Positions 40,407 through 51,653 are shown, counted from the first letter of the stretch. The stretch is DNA of 64,000 nucleotides from G963664935 sp963664935 (GCA_963664935.2 CAXXSE010000004.1:248001-312000); one strand, 5' to 3'. Made by a program: numbers and translations. The notes: generated from the letters alone by a model not told the origin.

Positions 40407-42407
40407 CTAGGTTTGCAGGCTATCCCAGGCAATATCGATAATGGGAACCGGGATATATTTATCTTTTAATGCCCATTTGGCGTACCTTTCGTTGAGTTTT
40501 CGATATTTGAGCGTTGCACTAATATTGAGTGGCCCTTTGACCCATGCGGGTATTTCAAAGATCAGATCTACAATGTCCGATTCGCCAGATTTAATTGTTC
40601 GCTTGAAGGACTCGCCGACCCTATTAAAGAGGTCGTGCTTCCAGACCAGGTTGCCGTGTCTGTCTACCGGTAAAGAACGATAAAAATAAGAATCGGGATT
40701 GACGTTATTGTGTTCATCTAGTTGGCCTTCGGTATAGATCACCGTATTTTCAGCGTCTGTTACCGTGAATTCCAACCAGGCTTCACCGAGGTCTATGGTG
40801 CCGCCAGGTAAATCATGCCCAACGCCTTGGTTGGTAACGACCACCTGAATTTTTGCTGTTTCTCCCAAATAATAAAAATGAGGCGCCTCTTTAAAATCTC
40901 TGATGGATTCATCGATAGACTGCAGATTCTGTGGAATATCCGGTCTTTCCGGTTTAACGATTGATACTCTTACTTTGTTGCCCTGCATAAATTCAACAAC
41001 ATCATCCAGTTGTTCCTGGTCATTAGCGAGAACAGGAAGAAAAGTATTGGCGGCTGGAAAGTGATGCGCGCGAATAAGCCCGTCTTCATTAGCGGAAGGG
41101 TCGCCGGATTTGACGAGCGGCATATGGCAATTCTGGCAGTTTGCGATTTTATTAGACGCAAAGGTTTCTTCATGTTGTCGGGAGAAGGGACTTTGCAGCC
41201 ATGCTGAATATTCATCCTGCATCTTTACCCATCCCCAGTTATTCATGTCTTTATCCATAAACTGTGTATGACAAGTTGAACAGAAGGTGGGGTCTTTAAG
41301 TAATTCATTGCCCATATCAATACGATGCTGGTGAGGACGTACGCGCAGCAAATGATCGTGCAAACGTCTTAGAATTGGGTGATTACTGTCAGCAAACAGA
41401 TAGGGCTGATGAGGGGCGTATCGATAGGCTGCTACACCCTTTAGATGAACAACGCGGGTAATATTATGGCAGGAAAGACAAGATACGCCTTCTATGTTCG
41501 CGGGAGTGTCTTCTATACCACCATGTTTTCCACCTGGTGATAATTCGCCCGACAGTAGTGCAATGGGAGCATGGCAACCTTCACAATAGCGTGTTGCGCT
41601 GATGCCCTTTTTTTTAGCTAACAACTTTATGTTGGTGACGTAAGTAGGATCCGAGGCAGCTTGTCGATGTACCGATGCGTACCATTGTTTGCCAATGTCT
41701 TTATGGCAGGTAATACATCGGTGCGAATTAGCAATGAGTCGTTCATCTATAAAGTTACTATTGGGCGTCTCCGTTTGACTGGGCCGAAAAGGGTGCGGAC
41801 CGTAAACATACTCGTAATTACCCGCCTTAGGTTCGTTTGTATACCTTGTATAGTTGATTTGGTAAGTGATGGTGGCAATGCTGATGAGAAGAATGGTTAG
41901 TCCCAGTGCTATTCCCGAAGATTTGATAGTCTCCGGTTTAAGTGTTCGTGTTGTTTTTTCACCGTGATTTTTTCGTTTCGTCGGCATCGTAACGACGTGT
42001 AGAACAACGTGTAAAGTAACGATGCCAAAAAAAGCAAATGCACTATATACGTGAGCAAAAAGTACCCAAGCAAAGCGTTCCATTTGACCAAAAAATAGTA
42101 AATACCAACCACTGGCAACGAAACACAGAAAAAATAGAAACGACAATAACCCGGTTGAAATAAGCGCGGGTCTGCGAAAACCGATGGTTGCTTGGAAGTG
42201 TTGATAAAAATAGGGGGTGAGTGTGAGGGTTGTAGCGATACCTAATAAGAGGTGGGCCAATACCGTCCATTGAATCGCCGGGCTATGTGAATTAGTCAGG
42301 TAAGAGGCAATACCCGTAGCGCCACAGGCGATTGTCAGCGCGTAGCTGACATGGGTGAGATTATTCCTTGTGGTGTTTTTTGAATTTCGTTTGTTCAAAA
42401 AACTCAT
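40407..42407 (-). CDS. Membrane-anchored pentaheme c-type cytochrome
   Basis: The 666-residue protein has about five N-terminal membrane helices (20-38, 47-66, 83-105, 114-140, 165-183), with histidines at 52, 119, 133 and 137 that could hold b-type haem. Five CxxCH motifs follow at C231, C275, C310, C376 and C424, with many extra histidines, as in cytochrome c554/NapC-like multihaem proteins facing the periplasm. The last 200 residues look like a beta-rich domain (VVTNQGVGHDLPGG). Its start overlaps the end of the upstream CRTAC-like gene by 47 bases, so the two are translationally coupled. An electron-transfer complex from quinol to an outer partner is a fair guess. Confidence 0.8.
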   Translation of the reverse strand: MSFLNKRNSKNTTRNNLTHVSYALTIACGATGIASYLTNSHSPAIQWTVLAHLLLGIATTLTLTPYFYQHFQATIGFRRPALISTGLLSFLFFLCFVASGWYLLFFGQMERFAWVLFAHVYSAFAFFGIVTLHVVLHVVTMPTKRKNHGEKTTRTLKPETIKSSGIALGLTILLISIATITYQINYTRYTNEPKAGNYEYVYGPHPFRPSQTETPNSNFIDERLIANSHRCITCHKDIGKQWYASVHRQAASDPTYVTNIKLLAKKKGISATRYCEGCHAPIALLSGELSPGGKHGGIEDTPANIEGVSCLSCHNITRVVHLKGVAAYRYAPHQPYLFADSNHPILRRLHDHLLRVRPHQHRIDMGNELLKDPTFCSTCHTQFMDKDMNNWGWVKMQDEYSAWLQSPFSRQHEETFASNKIANCQNCHMPLVKSGDPSANEDGLIRAHHFPAANTFLPVLANDQEQLDDVVEFMQGNKVRVSIVKPERPDIPQNLQSIDESIRDFKEAPHFYYLGETAKIQVVVTNQGVGHDLPGGTIDLGEAWLEFTVTDAENTVIYTEGQLDEHNNVNPDSYFYRSLPVDRHGNLVWKHDLFNRVGESFKRTIKSGESDIVDLIFEIPAWVKGPLNISATLKYRKLNERYAKWALKDKYIPVPIIDIAWDSLQT

Positions 42408-45400
42408 TCACTTCGTTGGGTGCTATTTTGTGAGCTAACCATGCCGCCTGAATCCTCAGTCGCTCGGAATTCTCGCTGTTTTTCATGGTGTTCCAAATTA
42501 ATGCTTGGTACTGTTTTAAAATGTTGTGATGTTCGAGCGCATTGAGTGCTAATGCCATGGTTTTCCCTGAAAATTTGTCACTGTATTTTTTAAAAAAATG
42601 TTTTGCGATGACTACGTCATGAAGCATAGCATTAGCAAGCAGTCGATGCCGCTTATGTACATCGATATTTTTGTTTTCGAGTCGTCGGCTTAATGTTTTT
42701 CGAAGTTCAAGCGTAAAGGGTATTGATATTGGAATATGTATGGCTTTGGGATTGTATACGCAGTCCAAAAAGTCCTTTTCGAGTTTGAGGGAGGCGGGTA
42801 GATTTTTTAGGTTAACAACTTTGGTGGGAGTTTGAGTTGTTGAGCAAAAACCGAGAAGTGTTTTTCGTTGCCGATGAGATAGTTCACCGGACATCAGTTT
42901 TGAAATCAAAATTGTCGTTGTTTTGTTATCCAGTGTCGAAAAGATTGCCTTGAGTTGGCCGGGTGTTATATTCGCACTACGCATTTTGTTTGCCATTGCA
43001 GTGATCAACAGTGCTCTCCCTGAGGTTGTTTTTAAATCAGGAAGCTTCAACAAAGCAATCAGTGTCTCAATGGATTGTTGTAATAAGGTGTTGCGTGCAA
43101 TTGACGTATTTTGACTGTTTAGGGCAGCGGACACCGATAGCAAGGCAATGATAGCTCGCTTACGAATTTCGTGATGACCGGATTTGCTGCCGGATAGTAG
43201 AAAATTAATGAGCGATCTATTATGCGTGACGCCAATGATATCAATAAGGGAAAGTGTCACGGATCGTTGCTTGTCATTTTTCGTATCATCTTGGTTGGGA
43301 TCTAACTGGCGAATTATTTTTTCGATCGAAGTATTGATATTGTCTTGTAGGAGATTACGTTGGATAAAAATAATATTTTCATGTTTATAGAGTTTACTCA
43401 GAATATGAATAGCCTCATTTCGGCTTGATATATCGCTACTCTCGAGTTTGGAATAAATATGATTTTGCAGTAATATTCGCAAGTTGCCGGATTGCATTCT
43501 CGCCAGCGCGATAAATGCCGCGGCTTTTTCACTGGGCTTACTTTTCCGGGAATCGATTAGTCCGCTCAGGTCGCCGATTGCTTTACTATCACGGATCTCG
43601 GATAGTGCATTGATAGCAGCGGTTTTTATTGGGGTTCCAGTTTTGGCCTTAGCTGGAATTAATTTTAATAAGGGTGCAACAGCCCGTTTGCTTTGACTGG
43701 CGCCTAGAGCCTGCGCCGCGCAAATTTGTGTTTGTTCATTGTTGTTTTCAAGGACTCTAATCAAGTGTTTTAGCGCGAGGTTTTTCTGAAAAATCATGGC
43801 TTCCTCTTCTCTGAAAAAGAATGCGAGCGTCGTGGCCGCTGCACATTGGATATCGGCGTTTGAAACATAGAGCTGACTAATGAGGGAACCCATTGTCTCT
43901 TCGATTTCAGAATTTTTTAGAATGTCGATGGCAGCGATGACCACTTCGGGGTTTGGATCCGATAGTGCGAGCAAGGCCAACTTTAGCCCGAATAAATTCT
44001 CAATCCGATTAAAACCCCCCAGTGTAACTAACCGTTGTTCTGAGTTACTTCGATTCCACGTTATGGACAATGCACGAAATTGTTCGGGGTTGTTGTTTTT
44101 TACTAAGATTTTTGTGAGATGGCTTAAGGCATCCGCATCGATTACCTTTGCTAATGGTTCTATCGGGTTTACTTTTCTAGAAAAGATGAGTTTCTCTGTT
44201 TTCCCCGTGAGTAAATCTATCGAGTAATAATGGCCCGCGGCCAGATTTTTAATCGTAAATGTTTTTTTCGAGGTCTTAAGCGTCACGCGCTCGATTTGTT
44301 TGCTGTCTCCCAATCCAAAGTGTAAGCGTTTCTCCGATTGCGAAAGGAATCCGGTAGGCCCTAACAAATTTCTGGTTTGCCGAATATTTTTATGCTTGAT
44401 TTGTACTATTCCTGTTTTCCCGTTGACCAAATGAGTATTGGTGAATTCAAAACCAATCCAATGATCAGCTTTTTTATTTTCGTCTTTGGACGGCTCCGGT
44501 TCAAGAATTTGAATACCGCCATTGTTGTTGGTAACCACAATTTCAAGACGGCCGTCGTTGTTGAGATCGGTGGTAATTGCTGCTCGAGAGGAATTATTGG
44601 TTAGTGCGATGTCAGTGTTTTTGGCGATAGAAAAATGTTTCCCGGATTTGTTCATGAGTAAGGTATTCGGTTGACTCAAGGGTACAAAGCGTGAATCCGG
44701 GTCCGGTATTAATTTTCCATTGGCGATAAAGACATCTTTGTATCCATCATTATTAAAGTCACCGGATACGGCTCCCCAAGAGGTAAGCGAAGAAAGTTTT
44801 GTTCCTGTGAGACCAAAAGCATGGCTCACATATTTAAATCGACTTTGATTGTCAGGCATCTCAATATTCTGAGATTGAAGAAGCTGTATGGGTGCATGCG
44901 AACCACGTGTTAGAAAAAAATCGGTGTGGCTATCATTATTAAAGTCAGCTTCGATAAAATCGTGATTGCCGGTACTTCTCAATGGGTTGAGCGAATCCTT
45001 GGCAACTACGAATTCCCGGCCTTTTCGATTAATATATACTTCATTGGGCGAGGGATATTGGTTAATGACTATCAGGTCCAGCCATGAATCGCCGTTAATA
45101 TCGATCCATAGAGCTCCGAGACCGCGGCCATTTTGGTTGGCAACGTTGAATTTTTCCGTGACATCCTCGAACAGGAATCCGCCTTTATTCAAAAATAGTT
45201 GATTTGCTTCCGCGTCGTACAGCGATGCATCGAAAGCAGCCGAATCAAATGATTGAAATCCTGAATTTGCCTCGAAGGTGGTTGTCTCTTTTTTAAACTT
45301 GATGAACTTGGCAATATAGAGATCGGGAAGTCCATCGTTATTGAAATCACCGAATACGGCGCCAGTACTCCAGCCCGGAGAGCTAATGCCTGATTCGGAG

Positions 45401-46000
45401 GTGACATCGGAGAAACTGCCATCGCCGTTGTTTTTAAACAGCCGGGTTAGTATCAATACCCGTTATAAAAATATCGTTAAATCCATCGGCGTTGATATCG
45501 TCAACAGCACAGCCCATACCTGAAATCGTGAAATTAAGCCCCGCATCTTCAGTAACATCCTTCAGATATTGACCTTGACTATTTTCAAATAGCCTTCCGC
45601 CGGTAGTTTTCCGCCACCATGAAGCTCGATCATAGCGGCGCGTATTACCACTTCCGCCAACAAAGTAGAGATCGGTCCAGCCATCATTGTTGTAATCAAA
45701 TGCACAGACCCCGGCGCCCAGCGAATCGGTGATAGCCGATATGCCCTTAGCTCTTTGTTGATGCAAAAAGTTCAGATGCCAGTCGAGTGAGACATCGATT
45801 AACCGGATTTCGGTTGATGAAGGTACAGTCGAATTAGGCGGTAATGACGGTTTACTTGTTACCGGTAACTTATTGAGAGGCTCGTCTTGTTGGTAGAGTA
45901 TACAAATAAGCAATACGACGGAAGCAGTTAGTGCGACAATCCAGCGGAAATAATAATTGTGGGATATGGGCGATGGAAGCTCGCTGAGTTTCAAAGTCAT
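42361..46000 (-). CDS. CRTAC1-like FG-GAP/ASPIC-UnbV/HEAT-repeat protein, one frameshift
   Basis: A first frame (46000 to 45434) has an N-terminal membrane segment (about 18-36) and FG-GAP/VCBS calcium motifs such as FDYNNDGWTDLYF and DINADGFNDIF. It slips at an extra C (45444-45446 on the plus strand); removing it gives FITGIDTNRLFKNNGDGSF and one 1212-residue protein. More FG-GAP repeats follow (GDFNNDGLPDLYI, DINGDSWLDLIV, DFNNDGYKDVFI), then an ASPIC/UnbV domain (about 510-605, LHFGLGDSKQIERV) and a long HEAT-like helical region to the end. It would be an exported, propeller-bearing scaffold. It is in an operon with the pentaheme cytochrome. Confidence 0.75.
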
Positions 46001-46014
46001 CAGGACTCAGAAAA

Positions 46015-46060
46015 CTAGTAGGCTGCCCGAGAATAGGGCACGACAGAGCGGGAATAGCTG
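46015..46060. repeat. Decayed MITE end
   Basis: CTAGTAGGCTGCCCGAGAAT resembles the MITE terminus at 34772 with two or three changes. Beyond it similarity fades. Confidence 0.45.
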
Positions 46061-46113
46061 TTCTATTTCAAGCTGTTGCAACGCGGTTATCGACGATTTA
46101 GAATGAGGACCAG

Positions 46114-47559
46114 TTACTTTTCCAGCGTAATGACCCGTATCAAATCCGTTCCCCCGGCTATTTGCATATGCCCGGAAGTCACGACGATTATGTCGCCTTT
46201 ACTAATATAACCGAGCTCCTTAGCACGGCTAATTCCAAATTTAATTTTGGCTTGATCGACATTTTCACCCTCATGGAATAAGGGTATGACACCCCAATTC
46301 ATGGCAAGGCGGCGAGCCACATTCTTCGAGGTTACGATGGCTAGGATCAAACGATCCGTGCGGTATTTCGAGATTAACCGCGATGTTAATCCGGTTGATG
46401 TCAAACAGAAGATGGCCGCTGCATTCAAATGCTCGGCTATGGAGATAGCCGCCTGGCTTACGGCTTCGGTCACGACGTTGGTCGGGGACGGTAAGATTTT
46501 TTGTAAATAGCCATACTCGGACAATGACGCCTCAGCACGGAGCGCAAGGTTTGACATCATCATAATGGCTTTAACCGGATACTTACCCGCCGCCGTTTCA
46601 CCCGAGAGCATGACCGCTGAACTACCATCCAAAATGGCATTGGCGACGTCGCTGGCTTCCGCGCGGGTAGGTTTCGGATTTCTGATCATGGAGGCAAGCA
46701 TTTCGGTAGCGGTTATCACCGGTTTCCCGTTGGAAACCGTCATCCGAATAATTTTTTTCTGGGTGCTGGGCACTTCGGCAAGTGGAAGTTCCACCCCAAG
46801 GTCTCCACGGGCCACCATGACGCCATCGGCGGCGCCGACAATCGACTCCAAATTGGCAACCCCGGCCTTGTTTTCAATCTTGGCAATAATGGGGATGTTT
46901 GCATTCCGTTCTTCGAGGACTTCCTTCATCCGATGAATGTCTTCCGCATTCTGCACGAACGAGGCCGCAATATATTCGACATCGTTTTCAACGGCAAAAT
47001 TTAACTCCCTTTCCACCTCCGCCCGGTTTTCCGGATTGATCATACTGATCGAAAGTTCGGTATCGGGCAGGTTGACGCTCTTATTCTCACCGAGTCTGCC
47101 GCCGAGAACAATGCGACAATTAATCGTCCCGTTTTGCACCGATTGAACTAATAACTCTATAGACCCGTCGTCGAGAAGAATCGGTGTTCCTAGGAATACT
47201 TCGGACGGTAGATCTTTATAAGAAACACTAACACCTGATTCGTCGCCATTACGGTTTCCCGTATACAGCAAAAATTCGTTTCCACTCTTGAGTTCAACGA
47301 AATCACCGATTAGTTTTCCGGTTCGAATTTCAATACCGCGGGTGTCCACCATAATGGCGATGTTAACGTTCTGCTGGTCGGCAATTTCGCGGATTTCGTC
47401 AATCCTTTTTTTATGTTCCTCGAGGGCGCCATAAGATAAATTCAAACGGGCGACATTCATCCCCGCTTTCACCATCGCGGTAAGTGTTTTCGGGGAATCA
47501 CACGCGGGTCCTATGGTCGCGACGATTTTTGTTTTACGTAATTTGGGCGAACTAAGCAT
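46114..47559 (-). CDS. pyk: Pyruvate kinase (variant active-site segment)
   Basis: The 481-residue protein catalyses ADP-dependent conversion of phosphoenolpyruvate to pyruvate. It has TKIVATIGPA at the start, AKIENKAGVAN, VMVARGDLGVELP and GSSAVMLSGETAAGKYP. The barrel residues R38, N40 and S42 are present, but the usual N-F-S-H-G is NLSYG, and the usual DTKGPEIRT is DTRGIEIRTG (residues 72-81), with K to R and P to I. The C-terminal allosteric domain is complete. Catalysis may be altered. It is followed by a MITE relic and then the CRTAC operon; gloB lies upstream. Confidence 0.9.
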   Translation of the reverse strand: MLSSPKLRKTKIVATIGPACDSPKTLTAMVKAGMNVARLNLSYGALEEHKKRIDEIREIADQQNVNIAIMVDTRGIEIRTGKLIGDFVELKSGNEFLLYTGNRNGDESGVSVSYKDLPSEVFLGTPILLDDGSIELLVQSVQNGTINCRIVLGGRLGENKSVNLPDTELSISMINPENRAEVERELNFAVENDVEYIAASFVQNAEDIHRMKEVLEERNANIPIIAKIENKAGVANLESIVGAADGVMVARGDLGVELPLAEVPSTQKKIIRMTVSNGKPVITATEMLASMIRNPKPTRAEASDVANAILDGSSAVMLSGETAAGKYPVKAIMMMSNLALRAEASLSEYGYLQKILPSPTNVVTEAVSQAAISIAEHLNAAAIFCLTSTGLTSRLISKYRTDRLILAIVTSKNVARRLAMNWGVIPLFHEGENVDQAKIKFGISRAKELGYISKGDIIVVTSGHMQIAGGTDLIRVITLEK

Positions 47560-47723
47560 GTTGAAATAAAGAAAGAGACCGTATCAAAACAACAGTAGCA
47601 CACTGAAACATCGAATCGACAAAGGCTATGCCGATTTATTGTCCGGCGAGGAAAATAAAAGATGCCCAGTAAATGAACCGGTACAACCCACCATTAGACC
47701 ATAAATACCGATAAAAATCGTGG

Positions 47724-48515
47724 TCACCAGCGGTTGCGTAACTCACGTAGCTTCAGGAATACGGTCTCGGCGTTAGGTTTTTCGGGAATTTCGGGAAAAA
47801 CGCCCCGTAACTTTTCGATAATTATCGGATTGGCGAGGCGAAAGAACGTATTGACCTCTTTTTCGAGTCCCAGAGTCGACACCAACGCCTGATTGGGATT
47901 TTGATCACGGACCTGGCCGAGTAGCTCCGCGGCTTTTTCATTGCGAGGCTCTCGGTCAAGGGTAAACTTTAAGTTGTTAGCTATATAGTCATGACCTGGA
48001 TAGATCAAAGTTTCATCCGAAAGCTGTACAAGCTGATTCACGAAAGTGTTGTACAAATGGTGCGGATGCCCGCCGTTATGGCAGTTTCCCGCACCCGCAT
48101 TGAATAAAGTGTCACCGCAAAACAAGGCTGGAGTATCGGTGTGCGACAGGAGACACACATGGCTCATGGTGTGACCCGGTGTATCGAGAGATTCCAACTC
48201 CACGAATTTTCCGACTTTAACCACGTCTCCCGCACCAAGACCTCGATCAATACCATCAATCGTATCTCGAGCAGCCCGATGGGCTAGCAACTTGGCTCCC
48301 GTGGCCGCAATCATGGCTCGATTCCCTCCGGTATGATCGCCATGCTCGTGTGTATTTAAAATCTGCGTGATCTCCCAACCTTTGCTGTTGGCGATCGCCA
48401 GACATTTTTTGTGGTCTAAGGGATCGATTGCCAGCGCCTCACCCGTTTCAGGGCAGGCGATTAAATAATTAAAATTCCGGTAGGCGTTAGCGGTCCAGAT
48501 TTGTTCGACAATCAT
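47724..48515 (-). CDS. gloB: Hydroxyacylglutathione hydrolase (glyoxalase II)
   Basis: GloB hydrolyses S-lactoylglutathione in methylglyoxal detoxification. The metallo-beta-lactamase motif is THEHGDHTGG (H56, H58, D60, H61), with further metal ligands in DTPGHTMSH, FCGDTLF and YPGHDYIANN. It ends RELRNRW, as in the family. Length (263) is normal. It shares the strand with pyk but is separated by about 160 bases, so it may be independent. Confidence 0.95.
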   Translation of the reverse strand: MIVEQIWTANAYRNFNYLIACPETGEALAIDPLDHKKCLAIANSKGWEITQILNTHEHGDHTGGNRAMIAATGAKLLAHRAARDTIDGIDRGLGAGDVVKVGKFVELESLDTPGHTMSHVCLLSHTDTPALFCGDTLFNAGAGNCHNGGHPHHLYNTFVNQLVQLSDETLIYPGHDYIANNLKFTLDREPRNEKAAELLGQVRDQNPNQALVSTLGLEKEVNTFFRLANPIIIEKLRGVFPEIPEKPNAETVFLKLRELRNRW

Positions 48516-49278
48516 GGTGGGTTATTGGGTGTTTTGTAATTGTTTACGGTTGACGGTTTATAAAAGCTGGAAGCGAATCAGTACCATTTTGAACCGTAAA
48601 CCTTGAATAAATTTAGTATTTGAGCATAGGAAATCTGAGGACACACGATTTAAATCTCTTCCTATAATCTTTTCAAAAAATGACGTGTCCCCAGGCGGTC
48701 GTCCAGTCTATTCGTGCCATATTGAACCATAGCATAATTAGGTATTGTACCCTCTCGATTTAGCGACCGACCTTGCGACAAAGCGACCGCCCGCCGACTG
48801 ACTCGGGACGAACTCTCGCTTTTTATCGTGGTTGTATTTATCCAAACTTGTGGGGCTCAATAAAATCACACTACAATAGTGTACACACCAAATAGGCACG
48901 GTCCTGATCAAAGGAGTACCCGATGAAAAACATCACTTTAAAACCAGGGTCATGTCACTTGCTTCTTAATATAAATGGACTTTGACCTCTATCCATATAA
49001 CCGTGAAAGCGTCCATCGAAAATGTTGCCAATATCTACGGAACGACTATAAATGAATTAAGGATGATGATTAAAGGACCGTAAAAGGGGAATGACCCACT
49101 TAAAAGTTTGATGGATATACGCCAAGAATTAGCGAATGTAAAATGTCAAGGACATTGTAGAGCACTTCAATTTGGGTCACGTTGGTTCGGACCTATAAAG
49201 TTAGAAAGTAAGGTGTTCACTCGCCAAATTGACAATGAGTATCATGAAGAACGCAACTTGACCCCTTTGTGATTCGGA
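48516..49278. other. Intergenic stretch with a possible antitoxin relic
   Basis: A strong AAGGAGT site (48911-48917) leads to ATG 48923 and MKNITLKP, as CopG-type antitoxins often begin, but the frame ends after 20 residues at 48985. Downstream plus-strand pieces (SIENVANIYGTTINELRMM, about 49013-49078; MDIRQELANV, about 49111-49140) also read like parts of a decayed TA module. None is a supported gene. Confidence 0.3.
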
Positions 49279-49326
49279 ATGGCATTTGGCGTTGGGTGTC
49301 AATATACAAGATTGAGTAGAAGATTG

Positions 49327-49890
49327 ATGCCGGAACGTGCTAAATTGCAAACTGAATATTGGCTTAAACGTTTTATTATTGGCTACAATATTTGTCCTTT
49401 TTCTCATACCGTTGTAGCGGAAAATAGACTATTTTATGCGGTTGATACCGCAAGCGATACGGTAAATTGTTTGCGGCAACTTATTACCGAATGTCAACGT
49501 TTGGACGCGGATGATAAGATTGAAACAACGTTGGTGATTTATGTTGATAATTTTAATGAGTTTGATTGTTTTTTGGATTATGTGGCATTGGCGGATGAGT
49601 TATTAGTCGCTCAAGGTTATGAAGGTATTTATCAACTTGCCAGTTTTCATCCCGATTATTGCTTTGCCGATGCCGATGAAAACGATGCGGCAAATTACAC
49701 TAATCGCTCACCATTTCCGATGCTGCACTTAATTCGTGAGGCAAGTATTGAAAAAGCTTTGAGATCATTTTCTGACCCTGCGTCAATTCCAGCCAAGAAT
49801 ATTGAATTTACACGCTCATTAGGTCTATCAAGGCTTAAAGCATTATTAGCGGCGGCAAAAATGCTGTGCGACAGCGAGCCTGGCGGCTGA
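49327..49890 (+). CDS. DUF1415-family protein
   Basis: The 187-residue product (start ATG 49327; ATG 49279 would add 16 atypical residues) matches DUF1415: YWLKRFIIGYNICPFSH, IETTLVIYV, QLASFHPDYCFAD and NYTNRSPFPMLHLIREASI. The family is conserved in proteobacteria with unknown function; the Cys in NICPF and His-Pro-Asp motif suggest a catalytic or metal site (inference). The gene stands alone, next to the broken protease locus. Confidence 0.85.
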   Translation: MPERAKLQTEYWLKRFIIGYNICPFSHTVVAENRLFYAVDTASDTVNCLRQLITECQRLDADDKIETTLVIYVDNFNEFDCFLDYVALADELLVAQGYEGIYQLASFHPDYCFADADENDAANYTNRSPFPMLHLIREASIEKALRSFSDPASIPAKNIEFTRSLGLSRLKALLAAAKMLCDSEPGG

Positions 49891-50237
49891 GCTTGTCCGC
49901 CGTGTATACACCGTTGGACGTCATTGAACCGCATCAGCCTCTATTGCACGGGAATCCATACCGAAATGGCATTTAGGTATCCGCGAGATCTCAAGTACTT
50001 TGACTCCTTGGATTCAAAGCTTTTTCAGGTAACGATCAAACTCGGCTAATGCCATCCCGATAGGCAAGGCGAATCCCAAGGCGGCTTCAAGATCTCTCTT
50101 CGATAACGCCAACCCCGAGGTATCGATGCCGATCACCTTACCTTCCCGTGAAACAAGCGGTCCACCACTATTGCCAGGGTAAATCGACGCACTGCTTATA
50201 ATAAATTCGTCATTGAAAACCAGGTATAACCCCAGAA

Positions 50238-51653
50238 AGTCTATTCCAATCTATAAATGGCCCTGAAACAGAGGGGTAGAGAATCTACCTGAAGAGGCAA
50301 ATCAGGCAATACTCCGCTCCTGCTCAAAGATGGTTTTGAAAAGTTTACGTTTGGCCTCATTCATCTGTTTGACTGCGTCATTGTCGCTGCTTGAGAAGGC
50401 AATTGCATCCAGCTTTTTAAAGGTGGTCCCCAGTTTGAGATATTGGTTTGCATCAGGTAATGATTTGAGCTTCTCGTAGGGTGTCATCATTAACTTGTAG
50501 GGATAGCTCTTTTTCACCTTTCCTTTGTTGTCTTCTTTTGGGACAGGAAAAAAGCAAGGACGATGGAAGTTGATATAGGGGTTGAAATACTCTCTGTGAA
50601 ATTCATTAAGTTGAGGCGCCCAGTACCCCGGGATATGGTCGTACCCCAGATGTTTGCGGATGATGGTTCCGTTCTTGGACTCGGCGAGTGCATTGTCGTT
50701 GGAATGGCGTGGGCGTGATTTGGTCAGGTCAATATGGAGCTTTCCGAGCAGTTTTGCCACGGTATGATTGATGTATTCCGAACCGTTATCCGCGTGAAAT
50801 GCCAGGATGACAAAAGGGAAGATTTCGATCAGCATCTCCAGGACCGGAATCATGAAACGCTCAGTAATCCGTTCTACGGAGAATATACATTCAAATTGCG
50901 TGACTTCATCAACCGCATTGATATGGTAAACCCCTTTGATCCCATCCAGGTCGCCCTGATGGACTGTGTCGATCCGTAGAAAGCCTGGTTTACCTTCTGA
51001 ATTGGGTTTTCGTCGCTCGCCTATCTGAGAGCGTTTTGAAGCGGTTTTATCAAACTGGCGGCGCTGTCGTTGATAACACGTAGAATGACGAAGATTATAG
51101 AGATGGGCAACCGAAATCTTTGCTAAGCGCTCATAGCGATAATCCTCATAGATCAAAAGCATCCGCTCACAGATCTTCTTGGTGGCTGCACCGCAGAGTG
51201 TCCCATGGAGCTTGTCGGTCTCAGCTAACAGCACTGCGTCCTCAGGGCGGTAGAAGCGTTCAAATCCCGATGCTGTACGCTGCTGGCGCTTGATGTATCC
51301 GGTTTTTTTGTATTGCTGTACCAGCCGTTTCACTTGCCGTGGAGAATAGCCACTCACCTGCTCCAGATAGCGGATGATCAATCCCTTACCGTTCTTGCTG
51401 CAAGAGATATAACTGAATTTGACCAATGTACGCCGAATCCACTGGTAGCGCTCTTCCTTGTTGGTAATTGAAAACTCAACCTCCACAGTTCCTTCGAGAA
51501 AGATGCGGACGTCATCCAATGTTTTTATCTTTTTGTCACTCATATAGATCACCATAGGTGACCATCATGAGCAGAAATTACTCCTCAGGTACAGGGCCGT
51601 TTCACGTTGGAATCACGGCTCCCGTTCAGGGCCATTTCATATTGGACAAGACT
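50238..51653 (-). mobile_element. 1416-bp integrase-type IS, copy 1
   Basis: The ends are inverted: AGTCTATTCCAATCTATAAA at 50238 versus AGTCTTGTCCAATATGAAAT at the other end, both followed by TGGCCCTGA. A 5-bp direct repeat CAGAA flanks it (50233-50237 and 51654-51658). The same left end starts copy 2 at 63678. The integrase-core transposase suggests IS481/IS3-like relatives, but I cannot fix the family. Confidence 0.85.
50302..51555 (-). CDS. Integrase-core (rve) transposase
   Basis: The 417-residue protein has an N-terminal helix-turn-helix (SGYSPRQVKRLVQQYKKTGY) and an rve catalytic core with D in FLRIDTVHQGD, D in FHADNGSEYIN and E in SNDNALAESKNG. The C-terminal part is basic. The gene is intact, and an identical start appears in copy 2, so transposition is probably recent. 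Confidence 0.85.
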   Translation of the reverse strand: MVIYMSDKKIKTLDDVRIFLEGTVEVEFSITNKEERYQWIRRTLVKFSYISCSKNGKGLIIRYLEQVSGYSPRQVKRLVQQYKKTGYIKRQQRTASGFERFYRPEDAVLLAETDKLHGTLCGAATKKICERMLLIYEDYRYERLAKISVAHLYNLRHSTCYQRQRRQFDKTASKRSQIGERRKPNSEGKPGFLRIDTVHQGDLDGIKGVYHINAVDEVTQFECIFSVERITERFMIPVLEMLIEIFPFVILAFHADNGSEYINHTVAKLLGKLHIDLTKSRPRHSNDNALAESKNGTIIRKHLGYDHIPGYWAPQLNEFHREYFNPYINFHRPCFFPVPKEDNKGKVKKSYPYKLMMTPYEKLKSLPDANQYLKLGTTFKKLDAIAFSSSDNDAVKQMNEAKRKLFKTIFEQERSIA

